A stretch of DNA of 54,072 bases. Origin: Myxococcaceae bacterium. GTDB taxonomy: Bacteria; Myxococcota; Myxococcia; Myxococcales; Myxococcaceae. Position numbers and translations under genes: made by a program. Below, piece after piece: positions 17,144 to 26,016 of the stretch (its first letter is position 1; the number at the start of each line of letters is the position of its first letter). The notes beneath the pieces are model-generated. The model saw only the letters and a program-made list of their open reading frames with translations. It searched no databases and was not told the DNA's origin. Where the stretch lies: NCBI GenBank assembly GCA_016926755.1, contig JAFGNZ010000378.1:1-54072 (forward strand), in the 5' to 3' direction.

Positions 17144-20100
17144 AAGGAGAAGAAGCTCCCCCGAACGCGCCGGCTGCCCTGATTCGGCTCCGTGTCATGG
17201 CGCGAGAACACGACGAGGGATTGCTGGTTGCCGGCGGAGGCCAGGGAGATGAAGGGCTCTGTCTCCCGGGCGTTGTACACGACCGAGAAGCCATCCGGCG
17301 TGACGACCGTGCCCGCGCTCGTCACCTGGGTGGCCAGGACGTCCCAGTACGTGTCCCAACGGTAGTCCGCCCAGGCCGCCACGTAGTTGGCGCCGTCGAA
17401 CGCCACCTTCGGTGAGTACTGCTGCACGGGATCCGTGCAGAGCGCGAGCCCCGCGGTGTCCAGGACGATCCCCTCGCCGGACACCCGCGCCCCGTAGGTG
17501 TCGTGGTTGGTGCCGGAGCGATGGTCCGTCCACGCGATGAAGTAGTCCGTCCCGTCCGAGGCCACGTCCGGCTCGAACTGCACGGAGGGGTGATCGGAGA
17601 TGGGGATGGCGCTGGCATCCAGCACCACGCCCTCGGGCGACACCCGAACCCCAAGGATGTCCCAGCCGGTGGCGCGCTGCTCCTCGGCCCACACGGCGAG
17701 GTAGCTGCTCCCGTTGGAGGCCACGCGAGGGGTGTAGTGCTCCACGGTCTGGGTGGCCAGGGCGATGCCGCTGGGATCCTGCACCACGCCCGCGCTCGAC
17801 ACCCGCGCGCCATGGATGTCTCCCCGGTTGTCTCCCCCGTCCTGCCGCCAGACCACGAAGTAGTCCGTCCCGTTGGAGGCGACGGCCGGGACGTTCTGGA
17901 AGGCCGCGTGGGTCGAGATCGGGATCCCGCTCGGCTCCAGGACGGCGCTGGAGTTGGAGCCCGTCCCGAGCACCCGCGCGCCATAGATGTCCCAGTTGAT
18001 GTCCCGGTAGTCCATCCACGTGACGAAGTAGTCCGTCCCGTTGGAGGCCACCGCCGGCGACCGCCGCTCCCGGATCGCCGACGCGATCTGCAGGCCCGTC
18101 ATGTCAATCGTGCCCCCCTGGAGCGACACCCGCGCCCCGTAGATCTGCATGCTGCTGCTGCCCGTCTCCGTCCAGACGACGAGGTAGTTGCTCCCGTTGG
18201 AGGCCACGGCGGGCTCCGTCTGGTAGAGGGAGGAGACGGTCGTGACGGGGAAGCCGCGGCCCGCCGTCACGTTCCCGCTCGCGCCGACCCAGGCGCTCTG
18301 GAGATCGCTGGTGGAGCCCGAGACGCTCTCCCAGGCGACAAACCAGCCCGCCGCGCCAGCCGCCACGGTGGGGCGCCTGTTGCCCCCTACCGGAGAGAGG
18401 ACGAGGCTGGCCGGCTCCATCACCCCCGTCGGGGTCGGCCAGATCCGGCTCCCCAGCACCTGGAAGGTCGAGTTCGAGGTGTCCCAGAGGGTCCAGGCCA
18501 CGAAGTAGCTCGCCCCGTGCGCGGCCACGGCTGCATGCAGCTCGTTCCGGGCGGAGTTGGAGGCGATGACGAGCCCCGCGCCATCCACCACGACGGCCGC
18601 GTCCGTCACGTGCGTTCCATAGACATCCGACGTCCCGGAGTTGCGGTAATCCGTCCAGGCGACGAAGAAGTCCACGCCGTTCGAGGCCACGGCGGGCGCG
18701 AACTGGAAGGAGTCGATGGACAGCAGGAAGCCCGTCCCATCCCGCGGCTCGCCGTCGTTCGAGATGCGCGTGGCGTAGATGCGGGCGACGCCGCTGCGCT
18801 CATCGCTCCAGGCGACGAGGTAGACCGAGCCATTCGAAGCCACCGAGGGAGCCGACTCGACGTAGTCCCCGCTCGCGAGCGCGAGCGCCCCGGGGGCCAT
18901 CGGCTGGCCCGTGCTCGACACCCGCTGGGCGTAGACATCGGCGTCCAGGCTCGTCTTGTACCGCTGCCAGACCACCAGGTAGTCCATTCCGTTGGACGCC
19001 ACCTTCGGCAGGCTCTCGGTCTTGGCGGACGAGCTCATGCGGATCCCGCCCGGATCCGACACCTCACCCGAGCCGGTGACGCGCGTGCCGCGAATGGCCC
19101 AGTGCTCCCCGTGGAGCTGCGACCAGACCACCTGGAAGTCCGTTCCGTTGCTGGCCACGGCTGGGTCCGCCTTGCTCCCAGGCCCGTTGCTCACGACGAT
19201 CCCCGACGGATCCAGCACGGTGCCCGTGTCCGAGACCCGCGTCGCGTAGATATCGCTCCAGTTCCCGCGCGTGCCCCTCCAGACCAGGAGATAGCTCTTC
19301 CCGTTGAAGGCCATCGCGGGATGGGTCCTCACGACCGCATCGGCCGCCACCAGCCGTCCATCGATGATCATCTCCTGGGTGACTACGGGATCGAGCACCG
19401 CGGGGTACGCGGACGACGCGAGCACCTCCTCGGGGACACGCAGCTGGATGTGGCCGTCTGAGTACTCGGCGGGGACGGCCGTGCGCCGCCCGTTCGCGTC
19501 CACCCAGGTGCCATGGCTGTACCGGAACCGGAACCCCGTGCGGGCATCCTCGAAGTGCACCCCCTGCTCGGAGGTGCCGGTGTGCACGTACCCCTTCACC
19601 GGAACGTGGACCCGCAGATCTCCCCCCCCACCCGGCCGACCCTCGAAGCTCCAGGACTGCTCGACGCCCTGCTCACTGTTGCGCAGGTGCTCGACGACCG
19701 CGCCATGCACGAAGCTCAGGTGCCCGTCGGACGCCACCTCGCCCCGAGGCGTGGCCACGCTCAACAGCACCTCTCCGCGCTTCACTCGCGCCGGGCCCAG
19801 GAAGAGCGGCGCCCCCGTCTCCGCCTCCGGAGCAGGCGGGAGCTCTCCGCTCAGGGTCGGGTGAGCCTCCAGCGCCTCGGGCTCCGGGTTCTTGTACCGC
19901 ACCGGCGTCAGGGTGAGCCCCTGAGGCGTCGCCTTCACCTCATAGGTGGAGTGCCCTCCCCGCCACCCGTCCTCCTCTGGCCGATAGGCGAAGTGCACCT
20001 GCCGGATGACGGCGTCCATGTCGAAGGGGACATGCTGTGTTCCGGACTGGAGCCCCTGAGCCTCCGCGGCCCCTCGCGCCCGCGATCCCTCAACTCCACA

Positions 20101-20172
20101 CCCGAGGCCCGAGACCGCCAGGGCCACCAACACTGCAGTCAAAACTTTATGCCCACACTGTAATCTACTCAC
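17140..20172 (-). CDS. Secreted protein with 14 propeller-like repeats
   Basis: A protein of about 1010 residues, started at GTG 20172 (ribosome site GGAGGGG upstream). The N-terminus is hydrophobic (VLTAVLVALAVSGLGC) and could be a signal peptide with an imperfect lipobox. Residues about 30-290 form a non-repeated domain. From about residue 300 there are 13 full and one partial tandem repeats of 51-56 residues with the consensus VASNGTDYFVVW...DIYGARVS..G.VLDPSG. Each unit looks like one four-stranded blade, so 14 units could fold as two seven-bladed beta-propellers. Similar repeat proteins are common in myxobacteria as I recall; their function is unknown, and surface adhesion or scaffolding is a guess. 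Confidence 0.75.
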   Translation of the reverse strand: MSRLQCGHKVLTAVLVALAVSGLGCGVEGSRARGAAEAQGLQSGTQHVPFDMDAVIRQVHFAYRPEEDGWRGGHSTYEVKATPQGLTLTPVRYKNPEPEALEAHPTLSGELPPAPEAETGAPLFLGPARVKRGEVLLSVATPRGEVASDGHLSFVHGAVVEHLRNSEQGVEQSWSFEGRPGGGGDLRVHVPVKGYVHTGTSEQGVHFEDARTGFRFRYSHGTWVDANGRRTAVPAEYSDGHIQLRVPEEVLASSAYPAVLDPVVTQEMIIDGRLVAADAVVRTHPAMAFNGKSYLLVWRGTRGNWSDIYATRVSDTGTVLDPSGIVVSNGPGSKADPAVASNGTDFQVVWSQLHGEHWAIRGTRVTGSGEVSDPGGIRMSSSAKTESLPKVASNGMDYLVVWQRYKTSLDADVYAQRVSSTGQPMAPGALALASGDYVESAPSVASNGSVYLVAWSDERSGVARIYATRISNDGEPRDGTGFLLSIDSFQFAPAVASNGVDFFVAWTDYRNSGTSDVYGTHVTDAAVVVDGAGLVIASNSARNELHAAVAAHGASYFVAWTLWDTSNSTFQVLGSRIWPTPTGVMEPASLVLSPVGGNRRPTVAAGAAGWFVAWESVSGSTSDLQSAWVGASGNVTAGRGFPVTTVSSLYQTEPAVASNGSNYLVVWTETGSSSMQIYGARVSLQGGTIDMTGLQIASAIRERRSPAVASNGTDYFVTWMDYRDINWDIYGARVLGTGSNSSAVLEPSGIPISTHAAFQNVPAVASNGTDYFVVWRQDGGDNRGDIHGARVSSAGVVQDPSGIALATQTVEHYTPRVASNGSSYLAVWAEEQRATGWDILGVRVSPEGVVLDASAIPISDHPSVQFEPDVASDGTDYFIAWTDHRSGTNHDTYGARVSGEGIVLDTAGLALCTDPVQQYSPKVAFDGANYVAAWADYRWDTYWDVLATQVTSAGTVVTPDGFSVVYNARETEPFISLASAGNQQSLVVFSRHDTEPNQGSRRVRGSFFSF

Positions 20173-20197
20173 GTTCAAACCCCTCCGGGGCAGAATG

Positions 20198-20227
20198 ACG
20201 CTGAGTCCTACCACCTATACGCTGAGT
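20198..20227 (-). promoter_or_regulatory. Direct repeat upstream of the repeat-protein gene
   Basis: The nine bases ACGCTGAGT occur twice on the plus strand (20198-20206 and 20219-20227), 21 bases apart, which is two helical turns. The pair lies 26 bases upstream of the GTG start. The spacing suits a transcription factor binding the same DNA face twice. The surrounding 191-base intergenic region is AT-richer than the genes and otherwise shows nothing I can name. Confidence 0.4.
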
Positions 20228-20363
20228 GTTTTTGAAATGAGGTCCACGCGCCCCCCTCACAGTACATTTCAGTACTCGTGGCGCTGGTGGACCCGTCCTG
20301 CTGGCTACTATCCAACACGTAGGGCTGACATGCCGGCCGCTGGAATGCGCTGCCACTAACATT

Positions 20364-21809
20364 TTACAGCGTCTTTAGATACTCGATGACGGCCTTCCGT
20401 TGAGAATCCGACAGTTCATCCCCAAAGGTGTGCCCTTGATTGGAGTAGCCCGGGAGCGTGGTGTCGTAGATGCGCTTGCGGAGGCTGGCGTCGGGCTCGG
20501 CGTGCTTGCCGTGTGAGAGCACCTGGTGCCTCCACCCCAGCGCCACTGGATCGAGCTCGCGCCGGCTGGACGAGCGGCGCCACCAGGTCGGGCGCTTGCG
20601 GCTGTCCAGCAGGGCCTCCACGGTAGGCACCGAGCCATTGTGCAGGTAGGGCGCGGTGGCCCAGATGCCATCCAGCGGCGGCGCCACGTAGCCGGGGCCC
20701 GGCTCCAGCCGCGCCGAGCGCCCATAGAACGAGCGGTTGAACCACTCCACCATCGGCACCCCCTCGCGGGCCGTGGACTGCCACAGCAGCGGATCGGTCC
20801 CCACCTCCTCCAGGGGGATGATGAGGTTGGGATAGGACTCGTTCGCGCCGTAGGTGCCGTGGCACTCGGAGCAGAACGCCTCGAAGAGCTCGCGCCCCTC
20901 GGCGGCCCGCCGCCGGTCGATGGGGTACGGCCAGGCCGGAGGCCGGAGCGTGAGCAGGTACGCGCGCACATCGTCGAAGTAGCCGTCGATGCGCTCCGCC
21001 TCCTCCACGCTGTCGGTGCACAGCATCGAGGAGGACATCATCAGCCGCGCGTGGTCTCCCCGGCCGATGCCCGTGTGGAACAGGGCGTTCTTCTTGCGCA
21101 GCAGCCACCAGGCGGGGACGTCCGCGGGCACCGGCTCGCGCGGGGGCAGCGGCTGGAGCGGCTCGGAGGACCAGGCGAGGGTCTCCGGATCCCGGTGCGC
21201 CGCCAGCACCGCCGCGAGGTTGTCCGCCGGGTTCACCCCGATGGTGTCCGGCCGCGTGTAGGGGCTGACGGCGCGGATCCGGCTGGACCAGCGCCACCAC
21301 TCGGCCAGCTCGTCTCCGTCCTGCGCCAGCAGGCCCGCGGCCATGGCGTAGGTCGAGAAGTCCTCGGTGAGATCCAGCGCGGAGTTGCCCAGCCCGATGA
21401 TGACGCCCTCCCGCGTGGGCGTGGCGTGGCAGCCCAGGCAGTTGGCCGTCACCACCTCCACGCCTCGAGGCGTCCGCAGCGCCGTCATGTCGTAGGAGAG
21501 CCGCGCGTTGCGGCCGCGCCTGCCGCGCAGTCGCCGGTTCGCCTGCGCGTCGCCGTAGGCCACGCGGAAGATGGACCAGGGGACGCCGCAGCTCACGTAG
21601 CCCGCGTTCACCAGGGCGTCATAGCCGGCCTTCGGATCTCCAGGCCGCTGCGGCTCGGCGGGGATGGCGAAGCGGGCCGCGGGGGGTGGCGGCGCCTGGG
21701 AGGCAGGGCTCCGCGCCGGAGCGAGCTGGGAGGAGGCTCCAGCAGCCATCCGGCTGGGAGTGGCCAGGAGGGCGAGGAGGCCCATCCAGATCAGCAGCAG
21801 CGGTCTCAT
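20364..21809 (-). CDS. Periplasmic di-haem c-type cytochrome (MauG/CCP/RoxA-like)
   Basis: A 481-residue exported protein, started at ATG 21809, which has GGGAG 7 bases upstream and a signal peptide (MRPLLLIWMGLLALLATPS). There are two c-haem sites: CLGCH at residues 124-128 and CSECH at 314-318. The block PPLDGIWATAPYLHNGSVPT is a hallmark of the di-haem peroxidase superfamily, including MauG, cytochrome c peroxidase and the RoxA/RoxB rubber oxygenases. It is shorter than RoxA (about 680). A peroxidase, oxygenase or electron-transfer role is possible, and the sequence does not decide between them. The C-terminal SDSQRKAVIEYLKTL helix is typical of cytochrome c domains. The 243 bases upstream form a divergent promoter region with the next gene. 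Confidence 0.85.
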   Translation of the reverse strand: MRPLLLIWMGLLALLATPSRMAAGASSQLAPARSPASQAPPPPAARFAIPAEPQRPGDPKAGYDALVNAGYVSCGVPWSIFRVAYGDAQANRRLRGRRGRNARLSYDMTALRTPRGVEVVTANCLGCHATPTREGVIIGLGNSALDLTEDFSTYAMAAGLLAQDGDELAEWWRWSSRIRAVSPYTRPDTIGVNPADNLAAVLAAHRDPETLAWSSEPLQPLPPREPVPADVPAWWLLRKKNALFHTGIGRGDHARLMMSSSMLCTDSVEEAERIDGYFDDVRAYLLTLRPPAWPYPIDRRRAAEGRELFEAFCSECHGTYGANESYPNLIIPLEEVGTDPLLWQSTAREGVPMVEWFNRSFYGRSARLEPGPGYVAPPLDGIWATAPYLHNGSVPTVEALLDSRKRPTWWRRSSSRRELDPVALGWRHQVLSHGKHAEPDASLRKRIYDTTLPGYSNQGHTFGDELSDSQRKAVIEYLKTL

Positions 21810-22052
21810 GCAAAGCTCCCAGGGGTGGGCCGCTCCCAAAGAGACGAGCGGCAGGTGCTGGCGCGAGGCTGCCGCAGCCGTCCTGTGTCCAGGTCTTCAC
21901 GTCTCCGAGCGGTCGTGGATGACTCGTGAACGGTCGCCACGGTCCACCCAAACGCGGGGAGCCCGGGGCGCGCGTGGTCCGCTAGACTTGATTTTCTTGG
22001 AGGGCCTGATTTTTATGCCTCTCTCGGTTACCATGCGGAACCTGCTCGCGAC

Positions 22053-23006
22053 ATGAATCGCTCGGCCATCCAGCAGTGGGCGGAGTCCTTCGCCGAGGCG
22101 CTGATCCGCCGCGCGACCCAGCTGGGTGCCGGCGAGCGCGACGACACCGGCAAGCGCTGGCGAGAGCTCCTCGCGCGGCTGCAGAGCGCCGCGCTGCGCT
22201 TCGAGGCGATCAACTTCGGGGGGCCCGATCTGAGCTGGGGGCGCGCCCACGAGGAGGACGTGGCCGCCCTGCCCCGCCCTCCGGTGTCCTCGGGGCGCTT
22301 CGTCTGCATCCCCTTCTGTCTCAACCAGCACCCCGAGCTCGCGGGGGCCTGGGACTACGGCGCGGGCGTGGCGCTCGTCCATGACGAGGACGAGGTGGCC
22401 GCGGTCAGCTTTGGCCGCGCGCGCCGGACGCTGTCCGTCTCCCGCAGCGAGGGCCAGGCGCGCATCGGCTTCGGCGGCGACATGCCGCTCATCAACGAGG
22501 TGCCCGGGCGCGACACGCTGGCGCCCTCGGCGCAGCGGGTGCTGCACCCCTTCTGGGCCATGGCCCGCTGCCTGCTCAGCGTGGATGGCTATGGCACCTG
22601 CTTCCTCGAGGGCCACCGGGTGTCCGCCCGGGGCATGAGCCCGGAGGCCAACATCGCCTCGGTGTTCCGCCGCACGCTCGGGCTGCACATCGAGAACGAG
22701 TACGGCGAGTCCTCGTGGCACGACCACGTCTACTGCGCGCTGGCCTGGAGCCCCGAGGCCCTGGAGCGCTGGCGCCGGCTACGGGATCCCGCGGTCCGCG
22801 CCGGGGTGGGAGATCCCTGCCCGCTGTGCCGAGGCCGCCTGGAGGACGCGGATCCGACGTCTCCGCCCCCTGTCGGGAAAGGCGCGCCCCAGGAGCCCTT
22901 CCTGCGCCTGCGCTGCGCCAGCTGCACGACGATCTTCCGCACCTCCGGGCGGCGCACGGGGGAGTTCGAGGTGGTGCGCGTGCCCGGCTCCGACAGGGGC
23001 GTGTAA
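22053..23006 (+). CDS. Unknown protein with C-terminal zinc ribbon
   Basis: A 317-residue soluble protein I do not recognise. Residues 1-235 have no signal peptide or membrane segment and look like a globular alpha/beta domain (FVCIPFCLNQHPELAGAWDY, RIGFGGDMPLINEVPG). The C-terminus has two Cys pairs, CPLC near residue 255 and CASC near 290, spaced like a zinc ribbon. It lies 48 bases upstream of the adenylate cyclase gene, with which it may be co-transcribed. Upstream is an AT-rich patch (21985-22016) containing TTGATTTTCTTGG, a possible promoter region. The function is unknown. Confidence 0.65.
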   Translation: MNRSAIQQWAESFAEALIRRATQLGAGERDDTGKRWRELLARLQSAALRFEAINFGGPDLSWGRAHEEDVAALPRPPVSSGRFVCIPFCLNQHPELAGAWDYGAGVALVHDEDEVAAVSFGRARRTLSVSRSEGQARIGFGGDMPLINEVPGRDTLAPSAQRVLHPFWAMARCLLSVDGYGTCFLEGHRVSARGMSPEANIASVFRRTLGLHIENEYGESSWHDHVYCALAWSPEALERWRRLRDPAVRAGVGDPCPLCRGRLEDADPTSPPPVGKGAPQEPFLRLRCASCTTIFRTSGRRTGEFEVVRVPGSDRGV

Positions 23007-23053
23007 GGGCGCAGCGGTTGCACCGGAGATGAAGTAAGACTCGGGAGCGCCGC

Positions 23054-24352
23054 ATGCCTCCCTCTCAGGTTCCGCCCGACAGCCTCGATCCGGACGCCCC
23101 TCCGCTGGTGGCGGAGAAGCGGGCGCTGGAGCAGCGCATCCGCGAGCTGGAGGCCAAGGCCCGCAGCCTGGATGTCATCAACCACCTCGCCGCCTCGCTG
23201 CTCCAGCCCCAGATCGACGTGGACGACATCCTCTGGGACGTGGCCCAGGGCGCCGTGGCCCACCTCGGGCTGGAGGACTGTGTCATCTACCTGTTCGACG
23301 AGCAGCGCGAGCACCTCGTCCAGCGCGCGGCGTTCGGCCCGAAGAACCCCCGGGAGCGGGAGATCCTCTCGCCCATCCGCATCAAGCCCGGGGTGGGCAT
23401 CGTCGGCACCGTGGCGCGCACTGGCATCGCCGAGCTCATCCCCGACACCCGGGAGGATCCGCGCTACCTCCAGGACGATCAGGCCCGGCTGTCCGAGCTG
23501 ACGATCCCCATCTTCTTCGGCAACCAGGTGATCGGCGTGCTCGACTCCGAGCACTCGCAGCAGGGCTTCTTCACGGAGGAGCACCTCCACATCCTCACCA
23601 CCGTCGCGTCCATGACGGCGGCGCGGGTGACCCGGGCGCTGCTCGATCAGCAGCTGCTGGACGCCAACCGGCTGCTGGAGAGCCGCATCGCCGAGCGCAC
23701 CCGCGAGCTGTCCGAGGCCACGCGGCGCTCCGATCAGCTGCTGCTCAACATCCTGCCCCACCCCATCGTCGAGCGGCTCAAGCGGGGGGATCATGCCATC
23801 GCCGAGCGCTTCGACGACGTCACCGTCCTGTTCGCGGATCTGGTGGACTTCACCCGCTGGTCCACGCTGCGGCCGCCCGAGCACGTCGTCGAGATCCTGG
23901 GCCAGGTGTTCACGGAGTTCGACGCCCTCACCGAGCGCTACGGGCTGGAGAAGATCAAGACGATCGGGGATGCCTACATGGTGGTGGCGGGCGTCCCCGC
24001 CCCGCGCCCGGATCACCGCGAGCTGATGGCCCTCATGGCGCTCCAGATGGTGGAGGCGATCCGGCGGCTGAACCAGGTGCTGGGGACGTCTCTCGATGTC
24101 CGGATCGGCATGCACAGCGGCCCCGTCATCGCGGGGATCATCGGCACGCGCAAGTTCGCCTATGATCTGTGGGGCGACGCGGTGAACATGGCCAGCCGCC
24201 TGGAATCCCACGGGGCGGCCGGACGCATCCACGTCGCCGAGGCGACCTGGCGGGCGCTGCACGATCGCTTCTCCTTCGAGCCACGCGGGGAGATCGAGGT
24301 GAAGAGCATCGGCCGGGTGAAGACGTGGTTCCTCACAGGACGCACCGGCTAG
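23054..24352 (+). CDS. GAF-domain class III adenylate cyclase
   Basis: A 432-residue soluble protein: an N-terminal coiled coil (about 15-40), a GAF domain (about 45-195, with IKPGVGIVGTVARTGIAELI), a second coiled coil (195-235), and a class III cyclase domain (about 250-425). The catalytic residues are present: metal-binding Asp in LFADLVDFTRW and in KTIGDAYMVV, the adenine-selecting Lys of KIKTIGD with Asp in YDLWGDAVNMASR, and the transition-state Asn/Arg of NMASR. The Lys/Asp pair favours ATP over GTP, so the product should be cyclic AMP. The GAF domain probably senses a small ligand. The domain would dimerise through the coiled coils. Confidence 0.92.
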   Translation: MPPSQVPPDSLDPDAPPLVAEKRALEQRIRELEAKARSLDVINHLAASLLQPQIDVDDILWDVAQGAVAHLGLEDCVIYLFDEQREHLVQRAAFGPKNPREREILSPIRIKPGVGIVGTVARTGIAELIPDTREDPRYLQDDQARLSELTIPIFFGNQVIGVLDSEHSQQGFFTEEHLHILTTVASMTAARVTRALLDQQLLDANRLLESRIAERTRELSEATRRSDQLLLNILPHPIVERLKRGDHAIAERFDDVTVLFADLVDFTRWSTLRPPEHVVEILGQVFTEFDALTERYGLEKIKTIGDAYMVVAGVPAPRPDHRELMALMALQMVEAIRRLNQVLGTSLDVRIGMHSGPVIAGIIGTRKFAYDLWGDAVNMASRLESHGAAGRIHVAEATWRALHDRFSFEPRGEIEVKSIGRVKTWFLTGRTG

Positions 24353-24398
24353 CCGTCATCGACACCCGATCCGGGCGGCTGTAACGTGACCGCGCCCC

Positions 24399-25892
24399 AT
24401 GCGCCGCTTCCCGCTTGCCACGCTCCTGCTCGCGGCCCTCGCGCTCGCCGGATGTCCTCGCGCGGTCCGCACGGCCCCACCAGCTCAGCCGACCTTCTCC
24501 CAGACCGCCGCGGCGCTCTTCGCCACCCTCGAAAGAGAGGGCGCCCACGCGAGCGTCCTCGTCCTGGATGCCCGGACGGGGCTGCCCCTCTACGCCCACC
24601 GGGAGCACGCGCGCCTGCTCCCGGCGTCGACGATGAAGATAGTCTCCACCTCCGCGATCCTCTCCGCGCTGGGGCCGGAGTTCCGCTTCCGCACGCCCGT
24701 CGCGCTCGAAGGCAGGCACCAGGCAGAGCTCTTCGAGGGCAACGTGGTGGTGGAGGCCACGGGCGATCCCTCGCTGGGCTCGTGGCGCTTCCCCGAAACC
24801 GCCCTCGCCTGCGATCAGATCGCGGAGGCGCTGTGGGGGCGCGGCATTCGACGGTGGCGGGGCGCGCTCCAGGTGCGCGCCCCCGACACCGGGCTGGATG
24901 GGCCCTTCGGCCCCGGCTGGGCGTGGGATGACGTGGCCTACTCCATGAGCGCCGCGCCCATGCCCTTCGTCTTCCGCGAGAACGTGGTGGACTTCTCCCT
25001 GCTGCGGCCCGACGGCGCCCCCTGCACGGCCCAGCCGACGATCCAGATCTCCCCCCGCTTCGCCGCGTTCCCCGCCGTGGTGCAGCTCGACACGAGCGGC
25101 GCCCGGGGCTTCGCCTGCCTGCGGGAGCACACCCCCTCGCGGGTGCGCTGCGTGTGGCGCTCGGCCGCCAACCAGTGCCCGCGCGTCCACTCGGTGCGCC
25201 TGTCCATCGACGATCCCCAGGCGCTCTTCGCCGCCTGCGTGGAGGAGGCCCTCACGCGGCGCGGCATCACGCGCCTGCCCTCCCCCCAACCTCCTCGCGA
25301 GGCGGCCCCCACGCCCCGGGTGAGCGAGACGCTCCTGGAGCTCCTCAGCCCGCCGCTCTCCGAGCTCGTGAAGGTGACGAACAAGGAGTCCCTCAACCTC
25401 TACGCCGAGCGCCTGGGCCTGCGCTTCGCCCGCGAGCGCACCGGCGGCGAGCGCTACTCCGATCTGCGCAAGGCGCTAGGCGCGGAGCTGACGCGCCGCG
25501 GCATCTCCTCGCGTGACTTGAGGCCGATCGATGGCAGCGGGCTGTCTCGCTACAACCTCGCCACGGCGCGCGGGCTGGCGCAGATGCTCTTCACGAGCCT
25601 GCAGGAGCCCTACGCGGCTACCCTGCTGGAGAGCCTGCCCATCGCCGGGGTGGACGGGACGCTCAGCGGCAGCGGGAGCTCCGCGCGGACCGTGGGGCGC
25701 ATCCGCGCCAAGACGGGCACGCTCTCCAGCCAGAAGGCCTACGTGGGAATCGCCGAGCGCCCCGATGACGCAGAGCATCCCCGCGTCGTCTTTGCCCTCC
25801 TGCTGGGCAACATGGACGAGCGCCCCGCCCTCTCCGCGGCCGGGATCTTCGATCGCTTCACGGAGGCGCTGGTCACCCTCCCGGTGAAGTAG
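24399..25892 (+). CDS. dacB: D-alanyl-D-alanine carboxypeptidase/endopeptidase (PBP4 family)
   Basis: A 497-residue S13-family penicillin-binding protein. The N-terminus is a lipoprotein signal (LLLAALALAGC, Cys19). The active-site motifs are SxxK = STMK (residues 77-80), SxN = SLN in NKESLNLYAERL, and KTG = AKTGTLSS. The family trims peptidoglycan by removing terminal D-Ala or cutting cross-links in the periplasm. The length matches E. coli DacB (477), and lipidation, if real, would tether it to a membrane. The gene sits 46 bases after the cyclase and 124 bases before the oligopeptidase. A CAGGC/GCCTG hairpin just after the stop is too short to call a terminator. Confidence 0.9.
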   Translation: MRRFPLATLLLAALALAGCPRAVRTAPPAQPTFSQTAAALFATLEREGAHASVLVLDARTGLPLYAHREHARLLPASTMKIVSTSAILSALGPEFRFRTPVALEGRHQAELFEGNVVVEATGDPSLGSWRFPETALACDQIAEALWGRGIRRWRGALQVRAPDTGLDGPFGPGWAWDDVAYSMSAAPMPFVFRENVVDFSLLRPDGAPCTAQPTIQISPRFAAFPAVVQLDTSGARGFACLREHTPSRVRCVWRSAANQCPRVHSVRLSIDDPQALFAACVEEALTRRGITRLPSPQPPREAAPTPRVSETLLELLSPPLSELVKVTNKESLNLYAERLGLRFARERTGGERYSDLRKALGAELTRRGISSRDLRPIDGSGLSRYNLATARGLAQMLFTSLQEPYAATLLESLPIAGVDGTLSGSGSSARTVGRIRAKTGTLSSQKAYVGIAERPDDAEHPRVVFALLLGNMDERPALSAAGIFDRFTEALVTLPVK

Positions 25893-26016
25893 CTCCAGGC
25901 GATCGGCCTGCCTGCTCGGGAAGAGAACGGCCACAAGGGTGTTCAGGGGCCCCGGAGCCTGTACTAGGACGCCGTGAGTTGTTGCCAGGCTGCCCAACCT
26001 TTTCCCGAGGTGCCCC

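Noticed and set aside
20165..20362. A 65-codon frame on the minus strand between the repeat protein and the cytochrome
   Set aside because: It has no ribosome site, no family resemblance and AT-richer composition than genes; it is better read as promoter DNA.
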